64,000 nt of DNA from Methanocorpusculum sp. (GTDB lineage: Archaea; Halobacteriota; Methanomicrobia; Methanomicrobiales; Methanocorpusculaceae), in assembly GCA_017408885.1 (NCBI GenBank), contig JAFQTT010000004.1:62001-126000 (forward strand), read 5' to 3'. Below the pieces are notes generated by a model, which was given only the letters and a program-made list of their open reading frames with translations, did no database searches and was not told the DNA's origin. The number at the start of each line of letters is the position of its first letter. The stretch's first letter is position 1. Positions 16,867 to 24,772 of the stretch are shown here, one piece after another. The position numbers and the translations under genes are program-made.

Positions 16867-17853
16867 ATGCAGTCAGATAACTATACTCCGGCGTCTGTCG
16901 CGGCAGAAGTCAAAAAATATGACGGTGTACGCAGAAAGCAGGCAATAGGCTCACTGGTAAAAACTCTCCACATCGATAATCTGGATGTTATCGCATCCTA
17001 TGGAGAGGATGCCGCAGTAATTCAGAACGGAAGAACCGCTCTTCTCCTTGCCGCTGACGGAATCTGGAATAAACTCATGGATATTGACCCTTACTGGGCA
17101 GGATACTGTGCGATTCTTGTAAATGTTCACGACATCGCAGCAATGGGAGGCAGACCTGTGGCTATGGTGGACATTCTCTCAGCTTCTGATGATGAGGTTA
17201 TGGCTCAGGTTACAAACGGTATGCGTGATGCCGCAAACGCATTCAATGTTCCAGTCGTTGGAGGTCATCTCCACCCGGACGCACCGTACAATGTAATTGA
17301 TGTCTCGATTTTAGGTGTTGCCGACCTCGAAAATGTCATCTACAGCAGTACTGCAAATGTCGGGGACTCGATTATCATGGCAATCGACTTAAACGGCAGA
17401 ATTCATCCAAGCGCACGCATGAACTGGGATTCTGTAACCCAGAAGTCTCCGGAAGTTTTACAGAAACAGCTCGGCGTCATGAAAGAACTTGGAGAACACC
17501 ATCTCTTAACTGCCGGAAAAGATATCTCAAACCCCGGAGTCATCGGAACTCTTGGTATGCTTCTTGAGGCGTCCGGAGTTGGCGGTGTTGTTGACCTTAC
17601 GTCAATTCCAACTCCTGACCTCGATCTTCTTGGAATCACCTTTGAGGAATGGGTTAGAATGTATCCTGGTATGGGCTTTATCATGACTGCTGATAAAAAC
17701 TCTGTGATGCAGGTCTGCCGTAAATTCCGTGATGCAGGAATGGCAGCTCAGGTCATTGGAACTGTTGTAAAGGAAAGAAGCCTCACTCTTACAAAGGGCG
17801 AGGATAAGGCAACTATCTTCAACTTCTGTTCCGAAGGCATTACCAATATATGA
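16867..17853 (+). CDS. Methanogenesis marker protein 2 (AIR-synthase related)
   Basis: The 328-residue protein belongs to the ThiL/PurM/SelD ATP-binding superfamily: SYGEDAAVI near 39 and AADGIWNKLMDIDPYWAGYCAILVNVHDIAAMGG near 57-90 form the metal and nucleotide region, VVGGHLHPD near 132 and SNPGVIGTLGMLLEA near 220 follow. Its close tie to the marker 4 gene supports methanogenesis marker 2 over ThiL. Members are found in all methanogens and related lineages; the reaction is unknown. The ATGA overlap with the next gene indicates co-translation. Confidence 0.9.
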   Translation: MQSDNYTPASVAAEVKKYDGVRRKQAIGSLVKTLHIDNLDVIASYGEDAAVIQNGRTALLLAADGIWNKLMDIDPYWAGYCAILVNVHDIAAMGGRPVAMVDILSASDDEVMAQVTNGMRDAANAFNVPVVGGHLHPDAPYNVIDVSILGVADLENVIYSSTANVGDSIIMAIDLNGRIHPSARMNWDSVTQKSPEVLQKQLGVMKELGEHHLLTAGKDISNPGVIGTLGMLLEASGVGGVVDLTSIPTPDLDLLGITFEEWVRMYPGMGFIMTADKNSVMQVCRKFRDAGMAAQVIGTVVKERSLTLTKGEDKATIFNFCSEGITNI

Positions 17854-18608
17854 AGATTGGAATCGGCTGCGGTGTAAATCCTGAAAAGGTGATTTGGAGC
17901 GCGGGTAAATCTGCATCACCTGATATTGAGATAATCTGTTATGTAAAGGAAGGAATGGAGTTCTCCGTTCCAAAATATGTTTCTATTAATTACTCAAAGT
18001 GTCCTGAGAGATCTCTTGTTGATGATTTGTACTCGAAGAAAATTGATGCGGCAGTCCGCGGTTCTCTTCCTGCAAATGACACATTAAAGTATCTGAAAGC
18101 AGTCTATGGAGTACAACGTCTTGAAAGAATAGCTCTTCTCGAAACTTCTGCCGGGAGTAAGTTTTTCTTCGCACCGGTTGGTGTTGATGAGGGATGGACT
18201 GTTTCAGAGAAGGTATCTTTTGTAGAAGACGGAAGACGTCTTGCAAGGGCTTTTGGTCTTCCGGAGAAGGCTGTTATCCTTTCCGGAGGAAGAATCGGTG
18301 ATATTGGACGTCATGAGATGGTTGACAGGACTATCTGTGATGCTGAAGAAGCAGCAGAGATTTCGGGTGCTGTACATGGCGAGATTTTAATCGAGGATGC
18401 TGTATCCGATGCGGGAGTGATTATTGCCCCTGATGGAATTTCAGGCAATCTGATTTTTAGGACACTTGTGTTTCTTGGAGGAGGAATTGGACACGGTGCT
18501 TTGATTGTAAATATTAAAGACCTGTTTGTCGACAGTTCGCGCGCATCTGCATCATATGAAGGGATACTCTCCATGACAGTTCGCATAATTGAAGGCAAAA
18601 TCCGCTAA
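17850..18608 (+). CDS. mtxX: Methanogenesis marker protein 4 (MtxX)
   Basis: The 252-residue protein resembles phosphotransacetylase-like folds: [20 protein letters not shown] at the start, [19 protein letters not shown] near 67, [20 protein letters not shown] near 145, and [22 protein letters not shown]-like sequence near 190-212. This matches methanogenesis marker 4, also called MtxX and once annotated as a methyltransferase. Function is unproven. The ATGA overlap with marker 2 is the usual arrangement and supports a joint role. Confidence 0.9.
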   Translation: MKIGIGCGVNPEKVIWSAGKSASPDIEIICYVKEGMEFSVPKYVSINYSKCPERSLVDDLYSKKIDAAVRGSLPANDTLKYLKAVYGVQRLERIALLETSAGSKFFFAPVGVDEGWTVSEKVSFVEDGRRLARAFGLPEKAVILSGGRIGDIGRHEMVDRTICDAEEAAEISGAVHGEILIEDAVSDAGVIIAPDGISGNLIFRTLVFLGGGIGHGALIVNIKDLFVDSSRASASYEGILSMTVRIIEGKIR

Positions 18609-18737
18609 TATTGACTTGTTTTTAACAACAGGATTGTTTGTACGGCATTTACCAAAACAAAGCAATATTTTTTGCGCAATTCCTTCTTTGCCTCATATTT
18701 TTGTCCTAATACGTAAAACAGCCATTATTTTGAGATA

Positions 18738-18775
18738 CTTTTATATATTTACCAATCCAATTTTTTGATTGGTAA
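18738..18775 (+). promoter_or_regulatory. Histone promoter with leader palindrome
   Basis: A strong TATA region (CTTTTATATATTTA, 18738-18751) overlaps the left arm of a perfect 9-bp inverted repeat, TTACCAATC (18749-18757) and GATTGGTAA (18767-18775), separated by 9 bp. The right arm ends 5 bp before the histone ATG. The start of transcription should fall inside the palindrome or its right arm, so it can act as an operator or as a leader stem. Confidence 0.6.
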
Positions 18776-18780
18776 TAACT

Positions 18781-18987
18781 ATGGCAGACTTACCGAAAGC
18801 AGCAGTCGTCAGACTTGCAAAGAAAGCAGGCGCAGAACGCGTTGGTGAAGATGCTGCAGATGCACTTGTTATCAAGGCAGAAGCATACATCGAGGCTATT
18901 GCAAAGGAAGCCAACGAACTTGCCAAGCACGCTGGTCGTAAAACCATCAAGGCAGAGGACGTTGAGCTCGCCACCAAGAAAGAGTAA
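18781..18987 (+). CDS. Archaeal histone
   Basis: The 68-residue protein is a single histone fold of HMf type: MADLPKAAVVRLAKKAGAER, then SADALVIKAE-like helix (DAADALVIKAEAYIEAIAKE) and AKHAGRKTIKAEDVELATKK. The RKTIKAEDV loop with the arginine and threonine that contact DNA is intact. It dimerises and wraps DNA in nucleosome-like stacks. ATG at 18781 is preferred over one four codons upstream because the family starts at this residue and the upstream codons lie within the palindromic promoter. It is monocistronic. Confidence 0.96.
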   Translation: MADLPKAAVVRLAKKAGAERVGEDAADALVIKAEAYIEAIAKEANELAKHAGRKTIKAEDVELATKKE

Positions 18988-19069
18988 ATATAATACCTTT
19001 TTCCGGATTAATGACGAATGCCGGCAGCCAATGAGGCTGCCTTTATGCATTCATTGATGGTTTCTATTT

Positions 19070-19753
19070 TCAGCAGTTATCTTTTCCAGCCATTTTGCAG
19101 TAAAGAAGGGCTGCACATACGGCTCCAAGAATTGGACCAATTACATAAATTGGAAATGTTGTCCATAAAGCATCTGATCCAGAGAAGATTAGTGCCATTA
19201 GGTCAGGTCCAAATGTTCTGGCAGGATTTATAGAGCCGCCGGATATTTTTCCAATGACAAGGATTACAGCAAGGACTGAGGCTCCAATAGCTAATCCGGC
19301 AAATCCGGATACTGCACGGCGGTCAACAGCCACTCCCATGATAACCATCATGAGGATAAATGTTCCAATAAACTCTGCAAGAACCGCCTGGAACACTGAG
19401 ATTCCAACTGCCGGTGCTGTCATTCCAAGTCCGCCTGATGTTAAGGCATCCATTCCCATCACGAGAATTATAAGACCAGCTCCAAGTGATGCTCCGATAA
19501 ACTGTGCTGTACAGTAGGCTGCTGTGTCTTTTACAGGAAATTTTTTCGCAGCACAAAGAGCGATTGATACAGCAGGATTGATGTGGCATCCGGAAACAGC
19601 TCCGATTGTGTAAATCATAATCGTTACAGCCAGACCAAAGGCGGCTGCTATTCCAAGCAGGTCTCCTCCAAGTACACAGACTGTTCCGCATCCGATAAAT
19701 ACCAGAATCAGTGTTCCAATACATTCTGCAATCGAGCGTTTTAGTAAATCCAT
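19070..19753 (-). CDS. MIP-family channel (aquaporin/glyceroporin)
   Basis: With the start at 19753 the protein has 227 residues and six membrane helices plus two half-helices. Both NPA motifs are intact: HINPAVS at 58-64 and SINPARTFGP at about 174-183, the second followed by the arginine of the selectivity filter. It should pass water or small neutral solutes. The ATG overlaps the stop of the DUF2180 gene (TAATG). Its position at the end of the DUF2193/DUF2180 operon suggests transport of a small molecule handled by those proteins, which is inference. Confidence 0.93.
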   Translation of the reverse strand: MDLLKRSIAECIGTLILVFIGCGTVCVLGGDLLGIAAAFGLAVTIMIYTIGAVSGCHINPAVSIALCAAKKFPVKDTAAYCTAQFIGASLGAGLIILVMGMDALTSGGLGMTAPAVGISVFQAVLAEFIGTFILMMVIMGVAVDRRAVSGFAGLAIGASVLAVILVIGKISGGSINPARTFGPDLMALIFSGSDALWTTFPIYVIGPILGAVCAALLYCKMAGKDNC

Positions 19754-19962
19754 TACCTGCCTCCAAAGGCTGCCGCACATTCAGGGCATAAGATACGCGG
19801 GATTGGCTTTTTGAGTTTGCGCGATGGGAAAGGGTATCCTCCTTCAAAGGTTTCGACATCTGACCTTACCATGTGTTCACTGCAAAGTCCCATTCCGCAT
19901 ACGATGCAGACACCGGATGCTTCGCGGTCGATTCCCATCTTTTCACATACATAACACTTCAT
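19753..19962 (-). CDS. DUF2180-like small zinc-ribbon protein
   Basis: The 69-residue protein has three CxxC pairs or near pairs: MKCYVCEKMG at the start, CIVCGMGLCSEH near 18, and LCPECAAAFGG at the end. This spacing would bind two metal ions. It fits DUF2180, a family of short archaeal zinc-finger proteins of unknown function. It overlaps the upstream DUF2193 stop and the downstream aquaporin start. It may be an adaptor or regulator for its operon. Confidence 0.8.
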   Translation of the reverse strand: MKCYVCEKMGIDREASGVCIVCGMGLCSEHMVRSDVETFEGGYPFPSRKLKKPIPRILCPECAAAFGGR

Positions 19963-21461
19963 CAGACACCTTCTTTGTACTGACAGTACTGGTGGCGTGA
20001 ACCGATTAAGCAGGCGGTTGCGCAGTTCTTACAGCCGCGAACAGGAGCTGCGGGGTTTTCTTTGTCGAGAGCGATGATGTTTGTCATCATGGTGGCCGTG
20101 ACAGGTTCGCTTGTCATGAGACACGGGTAATCTGCGAGGCGAAGAAGTGCTGATGTCCTGACAGTAATTGAGCAAGCCGGGTATGCATAACGCTGAGGGT
20201 TCATGAGGACTTCGTTTTCATGGATTGGTGAGAGATCAACTTCAACTCCATCAACTACTGGACGAATCGGATCTCCGCTTCCGTTTTTGACGCGGCCTGC
20301 TCTATCCATAATCTTCCATCCTCTGTAAATCATATCCATGAAGTCGCAGTTGTGAAGTTCAGCAGCAGAGCCTCTTGTCGGATTAATCATAACAAGGTTG
20401 TGATAGCGTTTGGTTAAGAGATCCACTATCATTGGGGCATTGAATCCGTCAAGTTCAAGGAGGTATTCTGCGGCTGCGGCAGTTGAGCCTGTTGCAATGT
20501 TTAAGAGTTGGAACGGAGATTTTACTTTCGGAATTGCGCCCTCAAGTGTGTTTTTCATGACACCTGTTACAGCATCGATTACTGAGAAAATCACGTCATC
20601 TTTGCACATGTTGAACGTGGATTGAGATATGTGGTGAGATATGTCTCCAACACAGTATGCAGGAACAGTCACAATGTTTCCATAATGCACTTCATCTTCG
20701 ATTGCGGCTTTGACAGACGGAAGCATGCGCTTTCTATACTCCTGCATGTAGCGTTTTGCAGAGAAGGATGTCATGTGAGCTTTTCGCATGAGTGATGCCT
20801 GTGCTTCCATCGGGTTTTTGTAGATGTCGCAAAGCTGTTTTACTTCTTTTCTGGATGCTTCTGCAAGTGTGTCTCCTGCTTCTACAGATTTGGCAAAGGC
20901 GTCTCCGATTCCGTATGAGGTGTTCATTCCCCAGGATTTGGCAGCGAGGATTGTTTTTTTGTGGGTTTCCGGGATATCGGTCTTTGCTAATATGCGGTTG
21001 ACTACGTTACTGGTAGATCCAGGCATTAATGCGAAGTCAACAGAGCAAACAGGGCCGTAAAATCCTGCATAACAGCGTGCTGCTTCACGGCCTATGAGTG
21101 CTTCATGTTCGCGGATTGTGTCTGCGAACTTTTCCATACTGTTTGCAAATGCTTCGTCTTCGGAACAGAGGATGTCTAAAACAACAGGTGTCTGGTAGTG
21201 TTCTACAAATGGGTCGTCTTCTTCTCTGACATGGGTTGTAAGAGATGAGAGGATTTCAAAATGGTTTTTGACTGATTCTTTGTGGAGGTTGATTACGGCT
21301 TTGCTCTGGTTTGGAAGGATCGTCATTTTTTCTACAGCCTCCACATAGGGTTTTGCATCCTTCATGTGGAAACGCATTCCGCGTCTTCTGCGGATGACGT
21401 CTAAGTCTGCATACTGTGCGGCAAGGGCTTCTTCGACCATTTTCCTATAGAGATTTTTCAT
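19962..21461 (-). CDS. DUF2193 family protein
   Basis: The product has about 499 residues and no membrane segment. Its final 30 residues contain CKNCATACLIG and HQYCQYKEG, four cysteines that could hold an Fe-S cluster. It matches DUF2193, an archaeal family of unknown function; the reaction cannot be inferred. ATG at 21461 (MKNLYRKM) is favoured because a GGTG motif precedes it; an in-frame ATG at 21473 adds four residues. It leads a three-gene operon with DUF2180 and the channel. Confidence 0.8.
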   Translation of the reverse strand: MKNLYRKMVEEALAAQYADLDVIRRRRGMRFHMKDAKPYVEAVEKMTILPNQSKAVINLHKESVKNHFEILSSLTTHVREEDDPFVEHYQTPVVLDILCSEDEAFANSMEKFADTIREHEALIGREAARCYAGFYGPVCSVDFALMPGSTSNVVNRILAKTDIPETHKKTILAAKSWGMNTSYGIGDAFAKSVEAGDTLAEASRKEVKQLCDIYKNPMEAQASLMRKAHMTSFSAKRYMQEYRKRMLPSVKAAIEDEVHYGNIVTVPAYCVGDISHHISQSTFNMCKDDVIFSVIDAVTGVMKNTLEGAIPKVKSPFQLLNIATGSTAAAAEYLLELDGFNAPMIVDLLTKRYHNLVMINPTRGSAAELHNCDFMDMIYRGWKIMDRAGRVKNGSGDPIRPVVDGVEVDLSPIHENEVLMNPQRYAYPACSITVRTSALLRLADYPCLMTSEPVTATMMTNIIALDKENPAAPVRGCKNCATACLIGSRHQYCQYKEGV

Positions 21462-21473
21462 ATTCATCACCAT

Positions 21474-21880
21474 TTTTGGTCAAATGAATAATTCTCCTGT
21501 AAAGGTCAAAAGGTTTCAGATGGAGGTAATTTTGGTCGTTATATGAAAAAGCGGGTGGGTGGATATAGAATATTTCAGTTTAATTAATCATGAAAACAAT
21601 TCCGAAATAAAAGGGATTAGTCAGAGGTTTCTCTGATTGCGTTGCCCCCTCTTACTTTGTTCGAACTACTTTCTTCTAAGAACAAAACCTGCACCAATTC
21701 TTGCAGGCCTTGGAGCAGCAGTTGTTCTTAGAAGAAAGTAACGCAGATGAACAACAGGGAATTTCCCCTGCTTTTTTAAACATCTTATCACATTGGATAA
21801 TTCAGGAATACCACAGGTTGGTTTTAGAAAAGAAGTAAACAATCATCAGACATTTCCAAAAAAAAAAAAGAAATTATCCT
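21474..21880. other. Gene-free stretch holding relics of surface-protein 3' ends
   Basis: Positions 21593-21683 match the reverse complement of the 3' end and downstream region of the adhesin at 31984-32075 with few differences. Positions 21688-21741 then encode, on the plus strand, PAPILAGLGAAVVLRRK and a stop, a nearly exact copy of the adhesin C-terminal anchor. The two relics face each other and form a 17-bp perfect inverted repeat (21667-21683 and 21724-21740). The remaining sequence is AT-rich, with an A12 run at 21858-21869 that is the T-tract terminator of the MFS gene on the minus strand. Confidence 0.8.
21858..21869 (-). terminator. T12 terminator of the MFS gene
   Basis: An uninterrupted run of 12 T on the minus strand begins 11 bp after the stop codon at 21881. 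Confidence 0.6.
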
Positions 21881-23260
21881 TCACGCCAAAAAAGTATCTT
21901 TAGCAATCCTGGATGTAATATACGAAAGAACCGCACAGACCGCTCCAAAGATACACGCAGCAGCAATTCCGCCTGTTGTGAACACATCAGGACTTCCTGA
22001 AGCAAGAGAAGCCGCAACAGAGTATGCTGCAATTCCAACAACGCTTCCAACATTCATCACAGTATAGGTCAGACTTCCTGCAGATCCCTGAGTATCTTCT
22101 GTACAATGGATTGTAATTCTTCGAATTGTCGGCCCCTCATTTATTCCAAGAGTTGCTCCAAGCAGCAGAAGACCTACGAAAAGCAGGACACCATTTTGCA
22201 TCATAACTGCTGCTGCAAGGAATAGAGACGCTGCGATTCCTACAAGTGCTGATATATTGCAGAGTTTTTTACATCCGAAAGAGTTTGTAAGATTTCCTGC
22301 TGGAACTCCCATAATCATCATGGTCACAGGCGGGATAAGCATAATAATCCCTGCCAGAGCACTTCCAAGACCAAGTGGTCCTGTTAAGTAGAACGGGAGA
22401 ATGTAGATGCTTCCAAGATACACAATTGTGATGAATAGACACGAAACAGCTGCCCAGATGACTATTTTATTTTTCAGGATATTTGCCGGGAGAACCGGAT
22501 CAGCATGCTTCATCTCACAGCGTAAGAAAATGAATCCAAGAATCGGAGTTGCAGCAAGCAGAATTATTACCGGAATAGACCAGCCTTCGGTATTTGCAAT
22601 CTCAAGACCTGCAAGGAACACAAGAAGTGTTGCTGCAAGAAGGAAAGCTCCTGCAAAATCAAACGGCTTTTTCTCACGCGATATGTGTTCCACTTTTGGA
22701 ATCACAAAAAGTGCCCCAAGAATTCCAATGATTCCAATTGGAATGTTGATGAAGAAAATCCAGTGCCACGAAAGATACTCTGCAATAATTCCGCCAAGTC
22801 CGGGCCCAAATGCAAGAGCCGCTCCGCCAAGTGTTGCAAGCATACCAGCGGCCATTCCTTTCTTTTCTTCAGGCAGATGAAGCATAACAAGCATTGTTGC
22901 TGTACTGACCATTAAAGCAGCACTCGCCCCCTGGAAAACACGGCATAGAATCAACATGATAATCGAGGAAGAGATGCCGCAGAAGAACGAGGCTATTGTA
23001 AAGAGTACAAAACCTGTGATGAAAATCTCGCGATAACGTCCTGTCCTGTCTGCAAGTTTTCCAAACACCAGAAGCATGGAAGCAAGAGCTAAAAGATAGC
23101 CGGTCATAACCCACGCGGAAACAGCACTGCCAACGCCTAAGTCTGCTGTAATTGACGGAAGAGCGATTGAGACAATGCTGGTATCCAGATAGTCCATAAA
23201 AACGGCAGAAGCTGCGACGACCATTAATATGTACTGCATAGATTTCTTTTCAAGAATCAT
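21881..23260 (-). CDS. MFS drug:H+ antiporter, DHA2 (14-helix) family
   Basis: The 459-residue protein has the 14-helix pattern of EmrB/QacA-type exporters. Motif D1 DYLDTSIVSIALPSI is near residues 23-37, motif A GKLADRTGRYREIF near 67-80, and motif C LGGAALAFGPGLGGIIAEYLSWHW near 143-166. It should export toxic or waste compounds by proton antiport. It is monocistronic. A second paralogue lies at 47654-49066, and the two share the DHA2 layout but are clearly different genes. Confidence 0.92.
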   Translation of the reverse strand: MILEKKSMQYILMVVAASAVFMDYLDTSIVSIALPSITADLGVGSAVSAWVMTGYLLALASMLLVFGKLADRTGRYREIFITGFVLFTIASFFCGISSSIIMLILCRVFQGASAALMVSTATMLVMLHLPEEKKGMAAGMLATLGGAALAFGPGLGGIIAEYLSWHWIFFINIPIGIIGILGALFVIPKVEHISREKKPFDFAGAFLLAATLLVFLAGLEIANTEGWSIPVIILLAATPILGFIFLRCEMKHADPVLPANILKNKIVIWAAVSCLFITIVYLGSIYILPFYLTGPLGLGSALAGIIMLIPPVTMMIMGVPAGNLTNSFGCKKLCNISALVGIAASLFLAAAVMMQNGVLLFVGLLLLGATLGINEGPTIRRITIHCTEDTQGSAGSLTYTVMNVGSVVGIAAYSVAASLASGSPDVFTTGGIAAACIFGAVCAVLSYITSRIAKDTFLA

Positions 23261-23441
23261 GATATCACAAAAAAGGCGAATCTTCCGTCGGGCGGAAAAT
23301 CCGCCCTGATATTTTTAGCGGACCTGACAGTACGAAGAGACACGTTTTAAGCCCTTTTTAATACGTACTGAGGTCATTTGCAGAATATAATCTGTGGCTT
23401 ATCTGATATATAGATTGGGGGTTAGAGTTTTTCATCAAATC

Positions 23442-23546
23442 ACATATGACAAGACGAGCATCACCCGCCCGTATGCCCGCGACGCCTGTGAGGCACGCGG
23501 AGGCATTGCCTCCTTAGCCTCAAGATTACATATGACAAGACGAGCA
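23442..23546. repeat. Two-hairpin intergenic element, copy B, with 19-bp flanking direct repeats
   Basis: ACATATGACAAGACGAGCA is present at 23442-23460 and 23528-23546 (period 86). The core has GTATGCC, GCGACGCCT, GGCACGC and then a GGAGGC-ATT-GCCTCC hairpin followed by CTTAGCC. The right direct repeat encodes the last residues of the small coiled-coil gene on the minus strand; the left copy would have supplied the same residues and a TGA before insertion. Confidence 0.8.
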
Positions 23547-23675
23547 GCTGCCGCGAAGACTGCGCTCAGTTAAGATTCCAATCTGGAGTTCAAGTTCTCT
23601 GACGCGCTCCTCGAGCTCTTCGTTATCCTTTTCCAGTCTGTCAAGCCTGATTGCCAACTCTTCTAATGAGACCAT
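23526..23675 (-). CDS. 49-residue coiled-coil protein
   Basis: ATG at 23675 opens a 49-residue frame starting MVSLEELAIRLDRLEKDNEE and continuing with clear heptads (LEERVRELELQIGIL), then RSLRGSCSSCHM. A TATA box (GTTATATAG, minus strand, 23698-23706) lies about 26 bp upstream, fitting a leaderless transcript. The CSSC pair at the end might bind metal or form a disulfide. It resembles short SlyX-like coiled-coil proteins in character only; no function is assigned. Its stop codon lies at the junction of element copy B. Confidence 0.6.
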   Translation of the reverse strand: MVSLEELAIRLDRLEKDNEELEERVRELELQIGILTERSLRGSCSSCHM

Positions 23676-23697
23676 ACAAAAATCTATGTCACTAATC

Positions 23698-23706
23698 TAT
23701 ATAACA
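23698..23706 (-). promoter_or_regulatory. TATA box of the coiled-coil gene
   Basis: Minus-strand GTTATATAG lies 23-31 bp upstream of the ATG at 23675. Confidence 0.5.
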
Positions 23707-23823
23707 GCACAGGTTAAGACATCAATGTCTATGATATGAAATCCTTTATTCTCTTACGCCAATTATTAATCAGGGAAGAGAACTGAAAACCAATCAGCCT
23801 TCCTGGATAAGTGAACCATTCAC

Positions 23824-23925
23824 ATGCCAACACACAAAAAAGAAGACAAGATGGCAAAGCAGGCAACAAAAAAAGAAGAAACTGCTAAGCCGTCAGTAGC
23901 AACAAAAAAATCTGCGCACAAATAA
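23824..23925 (+). CDS. 33-residue lysine-rich peptide
   Basis: ATG at 23824 starts MPTHKKEDKMAKQATKKEET and ends VATKKSAHK with TAA. About a third of the residues are lysine, with few hydrophobic residues, as in disordered nucleic-acid-binding tails. There is no obvious Shine-Dalgarno or TATA box close by, so coding is uncertain. The last five codons and the stop are part of the 25-bp direct repeat of element copy D, so the duplication preserved the end of this frame. Confidence 0.4.
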   Translation: MPTHKKEDKMAKQATKKEETAKPSVATKKSAHK

Positions 23926-24017
23926 ACTCATTGGAGCTAAGTCCCAAAGGGACGCATGCTCCTTAGGTGTCGCAGGCATACAAGCGACTGAGAAATCTGC
24001 GCACAAATAAACTCATT
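23908..24017. repeat. Two-hairpin intergenic element, copy D, with 25-bp flanking direct repeats
   Basis: A 25-bp sequence starting AAATCTGCGCACAAATAAAC is repeated exactly at 23908-23932 and 23993-24017 (period 85). On the minus strand the core reads GTATGC, TGCGACACCT, GCATGCG, then the GTCCC-TTT-GGGAC hairpin and CTTAGC, aligning block by block with copies A to C. It lies in the opposite orientation to copy B only 0.4 kb away. Confidence 0.85.
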
Positions 24018-24052
24018 AAGTCAGAAAATAACACCGATTGGGGGTATATCCC

Positions 24053-24772
24053 TCAATCATTATTCACTGGCATTTTTAGTTCTTTATCAAGTCCGATTGA
24101 TGCAGCTTTCATAAGTACGTCATAATCCATTGTTGTCTCAACACAACCATCAGTTTTTGTTACTACACCAATAGTTGTCATCGAAATCCTGCGTCCAAGT
24201 TCCAGACCCTCTTTTACCTCCATCAGACATCCAACACCAATCATAGCCTGTGGACGGTATTTTTTCACAAGACGCTTAATAAAAGTCGAGCCCGGGATAA
24301 TAAAAGTCATGTATCCTGCTTCTTTTAAGATTGGAATCGCATCTCCAAGCTGACACTTACCACATGAAACACAGGAAATTCCAACATCAGGAGAAAGCCT
24401 TGCAGGACACTTTGCAGAGCGAAGACAGAGAGGAATAAACACCGCACGGCGCTCAACCGGAACTTTCGCAAATGCCGAGTAGTTCATCTGATTATCAATC
24501 TTAATCAGAAACTCCATAAGCTCTGTTGGGTCAACACGAAACATCATGCAAACCAGCTTCACAGTTCCTTCCGTAAGTGCCAGAACAGGTCTTAGAAGCA
24601 TTGGGAAGTACATCTTCTTCTTTCTGATGGACAGAGCAATTAAGATTCCAATCAGAAGTGACAGAAGAATCCATAGGACAAGAACAATAATTACAAGTTC
24701 GCCTAGCAGGTACACTATTGAATTCAGAATTGGAACGTCAAAGAAAGCAACAGGAAGATAATCTGTAATCAT
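24053..24772 (-). CDS. DUF116 domain membrane protein
   Basis: The 239-residue protein has two N-terminal hydrophobic helices (about 15-50) and a cytosolic domain with conserved cysteines: LCLRSAKCPARL near 115, CVSCGKCQLGD near 133-143 and GVGCLMEVKEG near 174. These fit DUF116, a family in anaerobes and archaea, likely binding Fe-S clusters. The role is unknown. It overlaps mtnA by four bases (ATGA), so it is the last gene of a four-gene operon. Confidence 0.88.
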   Translation of the reverse strand: MITDYLPVAFFDVPILNSIVYLLGELVIIVLVLWILLSLLIGILIALSIRKKKMYFPMLLRPVLALTEGTVKLVCMMFRVDPTELMEFLIKIDNQMNYSAFAKVPVERRAVFIPLCLRSAKCPARLSPDVGISCVSCGKCQLGDAIPILKEAGYMTFIIPGSTFIKRLVKKYRPQAMIGVGCLMEVKEGLELGRRISMTTIGVVTKTDGCVETTMDYDVLMKAASIGLDKELKMPVNND

